Below are positions 9,967 to 18,911 of a stretch of DNA of 64,000 bases, piece after piece. Source of the stretch: Saprospiraceae bacterium (lineage in GTDB: Bacteria; Bacteroidota; Bacteroidia; Chitinophagales; Saprospiraceae); NCBI GenBank assembly GCA_022844565.1, contig JALHLK010000004.1:124001-188000 (forward strand), written 5' to 3'. How positions within the stretch are numbered: position 1 is the stretch's first letter; each line of letters opens with the position of its first letter. Below the pieces are notes generated by a model, which made no database searches, was not told the origin of the DNA, and was given only the letters and a program-made list of their open reading frames with translations. Position numbers and translations under genes: made by a program.

Positions 9967-10132
9967 GATTGCATAGGGCATAGGTTGCATAGGGCATAGA
10001 TGGCAGGGAGCATAGATTGCATAGGGCATAGGTTGCATAGGGCATAGGTGGCAAAGGGCATGGGTTGCAAAGGGGGTACAGGGCATAGATTGCATAGGGC
10101 ATAGATTGTACAGATTGCATAGGTTGCAAAGG
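9967..10132 (+). repeat. Left tandem array of a short GCATAG repeat
   Basis: About twenty degenerate copies of an 8-9 bp unit (TTGCATAGG, GGCATAGG, ATTGCATAG) fill the space directly after the YdeI-like stop codon. Units often pair as a 16-mer, GTTGCATAGGGCATAG, repeated four to five times with few changes. The opposite strand reads CTATGCAAT or CTATGCCC, which is the forward-strand unit of the right array at 10592-10757, so the arrays are inverted relative to each other. Long open frames inside are by-products of the periodicity. Confidence 0.92.
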
Positions 10133-10179
10133 CCAAGAAAGCATTAATGGGTCTTTAAATATATGTAAACTATAAAAGG

Positions 10180-10538
10180 CTATTTTTCAAGGCTGCTAGA
10201 ATAATTAAATATTTTTCTACTTAAAATATCTAGTTTTTCTTTTAACTCATTTAATGTGGTTTCTAGGACTCAATCTCTTTTATTGGAAATTATCAAAATA
10301 TTTACAGCTTCAAAACATTCTCGTCTAGCATACCGCAGGAGTTGCTGTTGTTCGCCTATTTTATTTGTGCCAGTACTTTCTGCGATATTATTTGAGATAC
10401 TCATTGCAATCCCTCTTGTCTGATCAGCAAATCGCCAAAGTTTTTCTCCTCCAGCATATCAGAAATATCGATTAGCTGCATCCCAATCTCTATTGCCATT
10501 TTCCTAGTATCTAAATCCTCAAATCTAAATTTCGCCAC
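10180..10538 (-). pseudogene. Four-helix-bundle protein (23S rRNA intervening-sequence/S23 type), inactivated
   Basis: Reading the minus strand from the GTG at 10538 gives AKFRFEDLDTRKMAIEIG, the typical start of four-helix-bundle proteins related to those in 23S rRNA intervening sequences. After EEKNF the frame is lost by one missing T near 10437-10445 and resumes as WRFADQTRGIAMSISNNIAE. A TGA at 10272-10270 then interrupts NILIISNKRD, before the tail LNELKEKLDILSRKIFN ending at a TAG at 10180. Total length is 359 bp, one less than a 119-residue gene plus stop, in agreement with the single deletion. The gene sits between two inverted arrays of the GCATAG repeat. The family is often mobile or multicopy in Bacteroidota; its function outside rRNA is unknown. 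Confidence 0.88.
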
Positions 10539-10591
10539 TTTACTTTACTTAATTAATTTTCAATTCACCTTATTTATAATCAACTTAACAT

Positions 10592-10757
10592 TCTATGCCC
10601 CTGCTATGCAATCTATGCAACCTATGTAATTCTATGCCATTTCTATGTAATTCTATCCCCTTTCTATGCAATCTTTGCAATCTATGCGATCCTATGCAAT
10701 CTATGCGATTCTATGCAATCTATGCAATTCTATGCCATTTCTATGCAATTCTATACC
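10592..10757 (+). repeat. Right tandem array, inverted copy of the GCATAG repeat
   Basis: About eighteen degenerate units of CTATGCAAT, CTATGCCAT and CTATGCGAT run up to the ubiD-type stop codon at 10761. They are the reverse complement of the left-array unit. The arrays end at neighbouring stop codons on both sides and enclose the four-helix-bundle relic plus about 50 bp of AT-rich sequence on each side. There is no constant repeat with unique spacers, so it is not a CRISPR. Confidence 0.92.
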
Positions 10758-10760
10758 TTC

Positions 10761-12590
10761 CTAAACCACCCCATACAATTCCCCTCCCTTACTAAACAGC
10801 TGGTCAACCTTTTTGCTTACTGCCTGATCAATAACCAACTCAGGTGCATGGTGTTTTTTAAGTCTAGCATCAATAATCAGCGAACCTTTACAGCCCCAAT
10901 GTTTATTTTGATAAAAGCTATCAATACCATATACGTCATGAGAAGGATTAGATCTTGTGAAGGTAACCCATAGGAAGTTATTCAGTGTTTCTCCAAGGAA
11001 GTCAGCATCATCACATAGCACAATCAATGGAAATTCTTTTAAGTTCCAAGTTTTTAGAAAATTAGCTAAATCATTGACTTCTCTTTGTGACTGCTCATAA
11101 CTCACCCATTTATTGGTCTGGATCGCTAATACACCAGGCCGAGCTATTTTGCAATATTTTATCGTATCATTACTACTGATGCTAGGAAGTTCTGTGCCTA
11201 GATTTCTAAGTTTTTCTCCTCTACATGCTATCACTAATTTAGAACCCGTATTCCAACCATCTCCTGAATAATCCAATGTATCAATCGTCGTATTGGTCTG
11301 AAAATGTAAATCTCTTCGCCAATCTACTCTTGACAATACATGATCAAACATATCTTCTATATGGTGTGCATCAAGCGAAAGGTCGTCATCTTGAGCTGCA
11401 ATGATCAAATATTTTGCTAAAGACGTCTGACCTGAACCTATAATTCTGTTGGCAATGGTGAGTATTTCTTCTGGTTTTCGATCTCTGAAAGGCATATACC
11501 TTTCTTGACCAACTGCCAATAGGAGAGGGTGGACACCAGCCGCATCAACCGCATGAATAGAATTTAATCCTGGAAATTCTCCCCCGGTGAGTTCCTTGAC
11601 CAATTGATGGATCAAATATCCAAAACTTGAATCCTCTTGTGGTGGCCTACCAACAACTGAGAATTGCCATATAGGATCTTTCTTATGATAGACATTACTG
11701 ACTTTCATGTATGGAAACTGGTGCGCTAAGCTATAGTACCCTAGATGATCGCCAAATGGCCCCTCTGACTTGGTTTCGTCTTTTACGACCGTACCCGTTA
11801 TCACAAAATCGGCATCACTGCTCAATAAAAATCCTAACTCATCAAAATGATATCTAAATGCTCTTCCACCTAATAAACCAGCAAATGTAACTTCAGATAG
11901 ATTTTCTGGCAGCGGCATAATCGCAGAAAAAGCATGAGAGGGAGGTCCGCCTATGAAAACACTGCATTTGAAGTCTTCTTCAGAGTTATTATACATTTGG
12001 TGATGATTGCCAATACCACGATGCAGTTGATAATGAAGACCAATCTCTTTGTCTGTTTCATAATCATTGCCATTGAGTTGGATTCGATACATCCCAATGT
12101 TGGATTTCATGACGCTTTTAGTGTTAGGGGGTAGGGTGCAAACTTGTGGCAGCGTTACAAAAGCACCACCATCCATAGGCCATGACTTTATCAAAGGTAA
12201 TTTAGAAATGGTCGTTTTGCCGTAGGTGATTGGGGGGGTGAAAAATGACTTTCTTGGTAAAGCTGTTAATGCAGTGAAAGGTGCCCCAAGATACCTTAAC
12301 GGGTTTTTTAATAAACGAGTTGGATCAGCCTTAATTTCTATGACTTTTTTGACTTTATCCATCGTTTTTCTAAAGAGAAAATCAGTACGTTCATAAGTAC
12401 CATAAATATTTGACATAGCTTGAAAAGGGCTACCTTCTATATTCTCGAAAAGGATAGCAGGACCTTTTGCATCAAATATCCTCCGGTGTATCTCGGCAGC
12501 CTCTAAATTGCCACTGACTTGTGTTTTGATTCTTACTAGTTTTTTATGGCTTTCTAGATCTTTTACAACATCTCTTAGACTTTTGTACAT
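10761..12590 (-). CDS. UbiD-family (prenylated-FMN) decarboxylase, menaquinone-type
   Basis: A 609-residue UbiD-family protein, probably the decarboxylase of menaquinone biosynthesis by analogy with similar-length proteins in Bacteroidota that lack ubiquinone. Recognisable segments are the N-terminus YKSLRDVVKDLESHKKLVRI, the GTYERTDFLFR region, EGPFGDHLGYYSLAHQFP (the metal/cofactor loop) and DSSFGYLIHQLVKELTGGEF. The last holds acidic residues of the expected E-R-E catalytic region, which I cannot assign with certainty. UbiD enzymes need prenyl-FMN made by a UbiX partner; no ubiX is in this window. The gene is transcribed away from lpxD; the 196-bp divergent spacer holds the lpxD promoter. 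Confidence 0.9.
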   Translation of the reverse strand: MYKSLRDVVKDLESHKKLVRIKTQVSGNLEAAEIHRRIFDAKGPAILFENIEGSPFQAMSNIYGTYERTDFLFRKTMDKVKKVIEIKADPTRLLKNPLRYLGAPFTALTALPRKSFFTPPITYGKTTISKLPLIKSWPMDGGAFVTLPQVCTLPPNTKSVMKSNIGMYRIQLNGNDYETDKEIGLHYQLHRGIGNHHQMYNNSEEDFKCSVFIGGPPSHAFSAIMPLPENLSEVTFAGLLGGRAFRYHFDELGFLLSSDADFVITGTVVKDETKSEGPFGDHLGYYSLAHQFPYMKVSNVYHKKDPIWQFSVVGRPPQEDSSFGYLIHQLVKELTGGEFPGLNSIHAVDAAGVHPLLLAVGQERYMPFRDRKPEEILTIANRIIGSGQTSLAKYLIIAAQDDDLSLDAHHIEDMFDHVLSRVDWRRDLHFQTNTTIDTLDYSGDGWNTGSKLVIACRGEKLRNLGTELPSISSNDTIKYCKIARPGVLAIQTNKWVSYEQSQREVNDLANFLKTWNLKEFPLIVLCDDADFLGETLNNFLWVTFTRSNPSHDVYGIDSFYQNKHWGCKGSLIIDARLKKHHAPELVIDQAVSKKVDQLFSKGGELYGVV

Positions 12591-12774
12591 ATGTTTTTTT
12601 ACTATTTTAGATTTTTATCTTTTATAATTATCGTCTTCTTTTTAACAACAAAAATAGATTTTAGTTATCTCAAAATAGATTTTCAGGGCTGATATTTGCC
12701 ATTATTTTAGTTATCATGTTCAACTTAAAATTTCGAAATAACGATAATCAATATTTTTTTTAAAGTCCATTTCA

Positions 12775-12782
12775 TATCTTTG
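12775..12782 (+). promoter_or_regulatory. -7 promoter element TATCTTTG for lpxD
   Basis: TATCTTTG matches TAnnTTTG and ends only 4 bp before the lpxD ATG. Transcription starting about 4-7 bp after this element would give a leaderless or nearly leaderless mRNA. No conserved -33 box is evident in the preceding T-rich stretch. Confidence 0.5.
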
Positions 12783-12786
12783 TCTC

Positions 12787-13830
12787 ATGAAAATTACTGT
12801 TGGTGAAATTGCTAATTTAATAAATGGGAATGTAGAAGGAGATTCTAATATTGAAATAGTAGCGCCTGCGGTTATTGAAGAAGCTGTAAAAGGTACCATC
12901 ACCTTTTTATCAAATGCAAGGTACGAAAACCATTTATATACTACCCAAGCTTCTGCTATCATAATAAATGAAGATTTTGTTCCATTGACAAGTTTAAATA
13001 CAACCTATCTCAAGGTCCAAAATGTAAATTTGGCTATGAGTATAGTGTTGGATTATTTTAATAATATTGATAAGATTTCCCCTAGAATCGAAAAATCAGC
13101 CGTAATATGTGAAAGCGTAACACTAGGAACTGAAAACTATATTGGTCATTATGTTACCCTAGCAAAAGATGTGAAAGTAGGAAATAATACCGCAATTCAT
13201 AACCATGTAGTAGTAGGTGCTAACGTTAGAATAGGTAATAATTGCATCATTTATCCTGGTGCAGTAATTTATGCTAATTCGATCATTGGAAATTCTTGTA
13301 TCATTCATGCAAATAGTGTGATTGGTAGCGATGGTTTTGGTTTTATACCTCAACCCGACGGCACTTTTAAGAAAATACCACATGTAGGCAACGTAATCAT
13401 AGAGGATGATGTCGAAATTGGTGCAAATTCAGTCATAGATCGTGCATCTATTGGATCTACAATCATTAGACAGGGTGTGAAAATGGATAACTTGATCCAA
13501 ATTGCTCATAATGTACAAGTCGGAGCGCATACTGCAATAGCTGCACAGACGGGTATCGCGGGAAGTACGAAGGTAGGCAAAAATTGCTTAATTGGTGGCC
13601 AAGTTGGTATTGCGGGGCATATCTCGATAGCGGACAAAACATTAATACAGGCAAAATCTGGCGTTTCTTCTTCAATTACTGAAAAGGGTAAAAAACTGTA
13701 TGGGTATCCTGCTATTGATTACCAAAAATACCTTAAATCTTATGCTTATTTTAAAAACTTAGACCAAATGGTCGAAAAATTAAGGAATTTGGAAAAAGAA
13801 ATTGATTTGTTAAAACAAGTACTTAAATGA
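12787..13830 (+). CDS. lpxD: UDP-3-O-(3-hydroxyacyl)glucosamine N-acyltransferase
   Basis: LpxD adds the second hydroxyacyl chain to UDP-3-O-acyl-glucosamine, the third step of lipid A synthesis, in the cytoplasm. The 347-residue protein has the N-terminal uridine-binding domain (residues 1-100), then a left-handed beta-helix of hexapeptide repeats such as IGNNCI and VGANVR. The catalytic histidine is His241 in NLIQIAHNVQVG, and SVIGSDGFGFIP is the conserved acyl-binding turn. A short coiled C-terminal helix (VEKLRNLEKEIDLLKQ) matches the family. It is the first gene of lpxD, lpxC-fabZ, lpxA. Confidence 0.96.
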   Translation: MKITVGEIANLINGNVEGDSNIEIVAPAVIEEAVKGTITFLSNARYENHLYTTQASAIIINEDFVPLTSLNTTYLKVQNVNLAMSIVLDYFNNIDKISPRIEKSAVICESVTLGTENYIGHYVTLAKDVKVGNNTAIHNHVVVGANVRIGNNCIIYPGAVIYANSIIGNSCIIHANSVIGSDGFGFIPQPDGTFKKIPHVGNVIIEDDVEIGANSVIDRASIGSTIIRQGVKMDNLIQIAHNVQVGAHTAIAAQTGIAGSTKVGKNCLIGGQVGIAGHISIADKTLIQAKSGVSSSITEKGKKLYGYPAIDYQKYLKSYAYFKNLDQMVEKLRNLEKEIDLLKQVLK

Positions 13831-13913
13831 CAATAATTGATTAAATTTGATATAATTTTATAGGATGCTAGTTGCATTAAATACTTTTGATAAATTAGTC
13901 TAACGAAAAAACA

Positions 13914-15302
13914 ATGAAAAGGAAAACAATAATTAACGAAGTAACCATTAATGGAATTGGTCTTCACAGTGGTAAAAACATAAGTCTAAAACTGATACCT
14001 TCTGAAAGTTTAGGAGTGAAATTTAAAAGAATCGATCTCGAAACTCCTGTAACCATCAATGCAGACCCTAATAATGTTACCAAGACTTCTAGAAGCACCA
14101 CAATATCTTCAGAAGGCACTTCAATTTCTACAGTGGAGCATCTTATGGCAGCTTTGTTCGCTCACAGTATTGATTGTTTAATTGTGGAAGTGTCGGGAGA
14201 GGAATTGCCTATATTTGATGGTAGCGCTTCTGTTTATGTTGATTTGATAAAGCAAGCTGGAATCAAAGATTTAGAAGAAGAAAAGGAAATCATCGTGATA
14301 GACGAGACCATCACAGTGAGAGATTTAGTCTCAGGATCAGAGATTATCGCCATGCCAAGTGATCAATTTGAATTGCATGTGATGATAGATTTTCCAGGAG
14401 CTGCGGTCTCTGAGCAAAGTGCAGGCATTCATGGTTTAGAGGCTTTTGATACAGAATTGGCTTCATGCAGGACATTTGTTTTTACCAACGAACTTGTACA
14501 TCTTTTTGAAAATGATTTGATAAAAGGTGGTGATTTATCCAATGCCTTAGTGATCGCAGAAAAAGGAATGACTCAAGAAGATCTTGATCAACTCACAGAT
14601 AGATTTAAGTTGGGCAAACACACCATTAACAAAAATGGACTGATTAATAATACCGAACTCTTGTTTCAAAATGAGTTGGCTCGACATAAACTACTTGATT
14701 TAATTGGTGATTTAGCCCTCCTTGGCAAATCAATCCAGGGCAAAATCATAGCCATCAAGCCTGGTCATAAGATCAATAATGACTTTACCCGATTGTTGAA
14801 AAAAAGGGTAATGGAACAAAAAAAGTTGAAAGGCAAACCAACTTACGATCCTGATTTACCTCCAATTCTTGATGTAGAAGGCATAAAAAGTATGTTGCCT
14901 CATAGATACCCTTTCCTTTTGGTAGATAAAATCATTGAAAAGTCTGATAGCCATGTAGTTGGTGTCAAAAATGTCACAATTAACGAAACATTCTTCCTAG
15001 GCCATTTTCCTGGTAATCCAGTCTTCCCTGGGGTATTGCAGTTAGAGGCTTTAGCCCAAACTGGAGGTATTTTAGCTTTGTCTTCAGTGCCCGACCCAAG
15101 CAATTGGGATACATATTTCTTAAAAATCGATAATGTGAAGTTTAAAGCAAAAGTAGTTCCTGGTGATACACTATTGTTGAAAATGGAGTTGCTTTCACCT
15201 ATAAGAAGAGGAATTATTCATATGATGGGTACAACCTATGTAGGCAATAAAATCGTAAGTGAAGGTGAGCTGACAGCACAAATAGTAAGAAGAAACGTTT
15301 AG
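13914..15302 (+). CDS. lpxC/fabZ: Bifunctional LpxC deacetylase / FabZ dehydratase fusion
   Basis: Two enzymes are fused, as is normal in Bacteroidota. The N-terminal ~305 residues are LpxC, the zinc deacetylase for the committed lipid A step: it starts TIINEVTINGIGLHSGK, with zinc ligands in STVEHLMAALFAHS and in ARHKLLDLIGDLAL, and the late catalytic histidine in IKPGHKINND. The C-terminal ~145 residues are FabZ, the 3-hydroxyacyl-ACP dehydratase: LPHRYPFLLVDKI, the active-site histidine in FFLGHFPGNPVFPGV, and the acidic residue in LQLEALAQTGG. The fusion puts lipid A flux and fatty acid elongation in one polypeptide. It lies 83 bp after lpxD and 18 bp before lpxA. Confidence 0.97.
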   Translation: MKRKTIINEVTINGIGLHSGKNISLKLIPSESLGVKFKRIDLETPVTINADPNNVTKTSRSTTISSEGTSISTVEHLMAALFAHSIDCLIVEVSGEELPIFDGSASVYVDLIKQAGIKDLEEEKEIIVIDETITVRDLVSGSEIIAMPSDQFELHVMIDFPGAAVSEQSAGIHGLEAFDTELASCRTFVFTNELVHLFENDLIKGGDLSNALVIAEKGMTQEDLDQLTDRFKLGKHTINKNGLINNTELLFQNELARHKLLDLIGDLALLGKSIQGKIIAIKPGHKINNDFTRLLKKRVMEQKKLKGKPTYDPDLPPILDVEGIKSMLPHRYPFLLVDKIIEKSDSHVVGVKNVTINETFFLGHFPGNPVFPGVLQLEALAQTGGILALSSVPDPSNWDTYFLKIDNVKFKAKVVPGDTLLLKMELLSPIRRGIIHMMGTTYVGNKIVSEGELTAQIVRRNV

Positions 15303-15320
15303 ATCGTAGTAGGGTATAGC

Positions 15321-16127
15321 ATGGATACACTAATTAATATGTCAAATATAGATGAAAAAGCGACCATTGGACACAATGTTCAGATTGGTGCTTTTTGCAC
15401 TATAGAAAGTGACGTAGAGATTGGTGATAATACATGGATTGGTCCGAACGTGGTGATTTTAAATGGGTCGCGTATAGGATCCAACTGCAAAATTCATAGC
15501 GGGGCCATCATAGGTGGTATTCCACAAGATCTAAAATTCGAAAATGAGTATTCTCTCCTAATTATAGGGAATAATGTGACCATTCGTGAGTATTGCACGA
15601 TAAACAGAGGTACCAAACAAAGAGGTATCACTTCTATTGATGATAATGTACTTATTATGGCATATTCGCATGTAGCCCATGATTGTCATATTGGCAAAAA
15701 TGCGATTTTATCCAATTCTGTTCACTTAGCAGGACATATAGTAATTGGTGATTGGGCCATCATTAGTGCTTTAAGTGCTGTACATCAATTTGTCAAAATA
15801 GGCGAACATGCCATGATAAGCGGAGGTTCGTTGGTGAGAAGAGACGTACCACCTTATGTGAAAGCAGCAAGAGAACCACTTTCTTATATTGGAGTGAACG
15901 CTATTGGCTTGGAAAGAAGAGGTTTTAACCAAGTTGATATAAATAAAATTCATGAGATTTACTCCTTTCTATTTGTTAAAAATAAAAACCTAAGTAAGGC
16001 TCTAGATCAAATTGAATCGACCATCGAAGATTCTATTTTTAAAAATGAAATTATTCAATTTGTGAAGGCATCTGAAAGAGGCTTGATGAAAGGTTTTTCT
16101 AAAGACGAAGATCAGTTTGATGTTTAA
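15321..16127 (+). CDS. lpxA: UDP-N-acetylglucosamine acyltransferase
   Basis: LpxA transfers the first 3-hydroxyacyl chain from ACP to UDP-GlcNAc. The protein is almost entirely hexapeptide repeats forming a left-handed beta-helix (IGHNVQIGAFCTIE, then IGDNTWIGPNVVI). The catalytic histidine lies in MAYSHVAHDCHIG, and the substrate loop GGIPQDLKF is intact. The C-terminal helical domain begins near AIGLERRGF. The ATG at 15321 gives 268 residues; an ATG at 15339 (MSNIDEKATIG) fits the family equally well and would give 262, the E. coli length. The order lpxD, lpxC-fabZ, lpxA places the first lipid A enzymes in one operon. Confidence 0.96.
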   Translation: MDTLINMSNIDEKATIGHNVQIGAFCTIESDVEIGDNTWIGPNVVILNGSRIGSNCKIHSGAIIGGIPQDLKFENEYSLLIIGNNVTIREYCTINRGTKQRGITSIDDNVLIMAYSHVAHDCHIGKNAILSNSVHLAGHIVIGDWAIISALSAVHQFVKIGEHAMISGGSLVRRDVPPYVKAAREPLSYIGVNAIGLERRGFNQVDINKIHEIYSFLFVKNKNLSKALDQIESTIEDSIFKNEIIQFVKASERGLMKGFSKDEDQFDV

Positions 16128-16145
16128 TACAATTATCTTAATTCT

Positions 16146-16748
16146 ATGAAAATCAGTGTTAATCAGTTAGGCAAACGTTATGGTTTTCAATTCGTAGTTA
16201 GAGACGTCAGCTTTGAACTCGAAAACTGTCATTTCATGGGTATTTCAGGAAGGAATGGGGCTGGTAAATCTACACTAATGCAAATGATATCTGGATATTT
16301 GTCTCCCTCAGAGGGTACCATCACCTACTCTGCTAACGGCAAAAATATCGAACGAAATGATCTTTATACCCACATTGCTTATGCAGCACCTTACATCGAT
16401 TTGCCTCAACGAATGACCACCAAAGAACTTTTTGACCATTATTCAAAGTTTAAACGAACACTTCATAATTATAATGATTTTATCGATTTTTCTGAACTAA
16501 CAGACCAAGGAGATAAATTCATTGAAAACTTCTCCAGTGGTATGCAGCAAAAAGTAGCTTTAGCACTTGCTTTAATTACAGATGTAGATTTAATTCTTTT
16601 TGACGAACCCACTTCTTACCTTGATTCCCAAGCCAAAACATGGTTTTTTAATAAAGTTGCAGCACTAAAAGCACAAAAAACCATTATTATTGCCTCCAAC
16701 GATAAGGAGGACTTTAGAAATTGTCAACAAATATTCGAAATAAAATAA
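16146..16748 (+). CDS. ABC transporter ATP-binding protein
   Basis: A compact 200-residue ABC ATPase with Walker A SGRNGAGKST, signature NFSSGMQQKVALALAL, Walker B LILFDEPTSYLD and a C-terminal IIASNDKED switch region where a histidine usually sits, so the H-loop appears replaced (N-D). No permease is encoded nearby, so its membrane partner must be elsewhere. It follows lpxA by 18 bp and precedes the receptor gene by 2 bp, suggesting co-transcription with the lipid A genes. The substrate cannot be told from sequence. Confidence 0.9.
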   Translation: MKISVNQLGKRYGFQFVVRDVSFELENCHFMGISGRNGAGKSTLMQMISGYLSPSEGTITYSANGKNIERNDLYTHIAYAAPYIDLPQRMTTKELFDHYSKFKRTLHNYNDFIDFSELTDQGDKFIENFSSGMQQKVALALALITDVDLILFDEPTSYLDSQAKTWFFNKVAALKAQKTIIIASNDKEDFRNCQQIFEIK

Positions 16749-16750
16749 TT

Positions 16751-18850
16751 ATGCGTACTATCTTAACCTTATTTCTTGTTTATATCGCTCAGACAGCCAT
16801 TTTGAACAGTCAGTGTTTAGTAGTCAAAAACAAAACAGGCAATCCCATTGAATTGGTAAGTGTGCGAATCTTTGATGAAAGTGGTAAAGCTTACTATGAA
16901 GGGGTTACAGATACTGACGGTAAAATATTTTTTAATAAATCTACTACGCAAATCCTCAAGGTCTCCTTAAGTCATGTATCATATAAAGCGATTGACTTGA
17001 TGCCCTTTCAAATGACCGATGATTGTATGCAAATTGTCATGAACTTATCTACCGTTCTGTTAGACGAGGTCTGGTTTTACTCAGATAGAATTGTCCCTAC
17101 GGGAGAGATTCAGATGAAAAGAGCCGATTTCTTGCAAATAGCGGGAAGTTTTGATGATCCATCTCGACTCTTATCCAAAAATCAGGGAATAACTGTGGTC
17201 AATGATCAAAACAATGCCATAAGTTTTCAAGGCATGCCATCGCACTACAATAAATGGCAAATTAACGGTGGTGACGTGGTCAATCCGAATCACCTAAGCA
17301 ATGCGGGTACATCTTTTGATATATATTCTCCAAGTGCCGGAGGTGTCAACATCGTGAGCGGTCAAATCATAAATAATTTTTCTTACAAATCTCCCTCGTC
17401 ATCGGGTTTTGAGAGTAATCAATTCTCAGGTACAGCATCCATTGGGCTTGCTGACAGTATACAAACCTATGCACAATTGAGTTTAATAGGTCTCGAAGGT
17501 GGTGGCCACCATAAAATAGGATCTACAGATGTAGTGGCAAATCTTAGATACTCCTTTACAGGATTATTGGCACTGATGGGTGTAGATTTTGGGGGAGAAG
17601 TCATTAATTACAAAGATATTGTTGTCGGACTTTCTAATCGATCCAAACCGCTTAAGTGGAATACTTTTTTCATTTACGGAGATGATTCAAATACCAAAGG
17701 TGAAAACATGTGGAAGAGCAACACCTTCATTTTGAGCAATCAACTTGAATGGACAAAGGAAAATTGGAAAATCCAACACACCACCAATTTCTCAAATAAG
17801 AAGACCGTTTTACCTATATCTTCGCGATGGGACGATGCGACAGATCAGCTATTCTACCATAAAACAAAATTAGTTAATGGAAATTTTGGACTTGATGTTC
17901 TTATTCGAGATCAAAATTCTGTTTCAATTTTCACTTTAGAAAATTTTAATCGATATGGCCTCGTAGGCTTACATCCCAACTGGACTCAAAGATTGAATGA
18001 CCAGTGGAAAGTTTATGCCGAAATTCCCATCATCTATGAATACAACGGTGACAAAAAATTAAAACTACTTCAAAAATATAACATCAGCTATGTCAATGAC
18101 AAAATCAATTGGTCGGTAGCATTCAGCAATCAAAATATTGGTCCGGGAGGAATGATCTTAATGGATAGCACTTCAAATATTAAAAGTAAACACCTGCAAT
18201 CGGAATTGTCGTTTCCTACTTTTTCAAAATTAAGGCCATCCTTAAGTTTGTTTTATAATAATATTTCAAATCCACAATTTTCATTTGACGAAGTATGGGG
18301 TGATGCATCCTTAAATTTACTACCTACAGACTTTGAGTTTATGCGCGCTATTGCTGGTAGAACTTATGGAGTGAGTGGGTCTATCAAACCAAAAATAGGC
18401 AAAAATGCTGGAATGATCATCAACACAACAATATTCAGAGCGCAAGTAAAAAATGACTTTACCATCGAAGGTCAAGGTGCAGAAAATGGATTTGGGTCAA
18501 GCACCAATGATGTGAATTATTTATTGAGTGGTAATATTTATAAAAATTTCCAATTAAAAAAGGGCACATTATTTGTCTCAGCTGGATTTTTAAGCAGAGG
18601 AAAATCCCTTAGATATATCTATACCCCCAACAGCACAAATACCATCGTACAAAGTGATTTCAGCTATGATGAAGGAAAAGTGTATTACCGTATTGATACC
18701 AGAATTTCGTATCAAAGGCAAAAATATATACTTTCATTAGACTTACAAAACCTTACTAATAGAGTCAATGACTTCTCTTACGGACTTACACAAGGGTGGG
18801 GTAATCAACTTGGAATGATACCAAACATGTCTTATAAGTATATATTTTAA
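16751..18850 (+). CDS. TonB-dependent receptor-like outer-membrane protein
   Basis: I place the start at the ATG at 16751 (MRTILTLFLVYIAQTAILNS), which gives a clean signal peptide; a frame open from 16721 would overlap the ABC gene without reason. Then comes a carboxypeptidase-regulatory-like beta-sandwich (residues ~25-100), a plug-like domain (LLSKNQGITVVNDQNNAISF, then YNKWQINGGDVVNPNH) and a beta-barrel ending in an aromatic residue (MIPNMSYKYIF). At 699 residues it is at the short end for the family. The plug lacks a typical R-G clear TonB box, so active uptake is not assured. It ends just before a strong bidirectional terminator hairpin. Confidence 0.8.
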   Translation: MRTILTLFLVYIAQTAILNSQCLVVKNKTGNPIELVSVRIFDESGKAYYEGVTDTDGKIFFNKSTTQILKVSLSHVSYKAIDLMPFQMTDDCMQIVMNLSTVLLDEVWFYSDRIVPTGEIQMKRADFLQIAGSFDDPSRLLSKNQGITVVNDQNNAISFQGMPSHYNKWQINGGDVVNPNHLSNAGTSFDIYSPSAGGVNIVSGQIINNFSYKSPSSSGFESNQFSGTASIGLADSIQTYAQLSLIGLEGGGHHKIGSTDVVANLRYSFTGLLALMGVDFGGEVINYKDIVVGLSNRSKPLKWNTFFIYGDDSNTKGENMWKSNTFILSNQLEWTKENWKIQHTTNFSNKKTVLPISSRWDDATDQLFYHKTKLVNGNFGLDVLIRDQNSVSIFTLENFNRYGLVGLHPNWTQRLNDQWKVYAEIPIIYEYNGDKKLKLLQKYNISYVNDKINWSVAFSNQNIGPGGMILMDSTSNIKSKHLQSELSFPTFSKLRPSLSLFYNNISNPQFSFDEVWGDASLNLLPTDFEFMRAIAGRTYGVSGSIKPKIGKNAGMIINTTIFRAQVKNDFTIEGQGAENGFGSSTNDVNYLLSGNIYKNFQLKKGTLFVSAGFLSRGKSLRYIYTPNSTNTIVQSDFSYDEGKVYYRIDTRISYQRQKYILSLDLQNLTNRVNDFSYGLTQGWGNQLGMIPNMSYKYIF

Positions 18851-18866
18851 TTAGGCGTAATCCCAT

Positions 18867-18894
18867 AAAGCCTGAAAACAATTTTCAGGCTTTT
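18867..18894. terminator. Bidirectional intrinsic terminator
   Basis: A 12-bp perfect stem, AAAGCCTGAAAA paired with TTTTCAGGCTTT, with a 3-base loop, lies 16 bp after the receptor stop and 18 bp before the end of the convergent gene at 18912. T and A runs flank the two arms, so it can serve both strands. Confidence 0.85.
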
Positions 18895-18911
18895 GTATCA
18901 AGAAATTACCT

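Noticed and set aside
9817-10144. Open frames on the minus strand through the left repeat array giving Met/Pro/Cys-rich proteins
   Set aside because: They arise from the 8-9 bp periodicity, overlap in several frames and continue into the antisense of a real gene; no family pattern.
10592-10760. Right array considered as a CRISPR
   Set aside because: Units are 8-9 bp, degenerate and contiguous, with no unique spacers and no cas genes in the window.
16721-16750. Start of the TonB-like receptor 30 bp before the ATG at 16751
   Set aside because: It would overlap the ABC gene and put charged residues ahead of the signal peptide.
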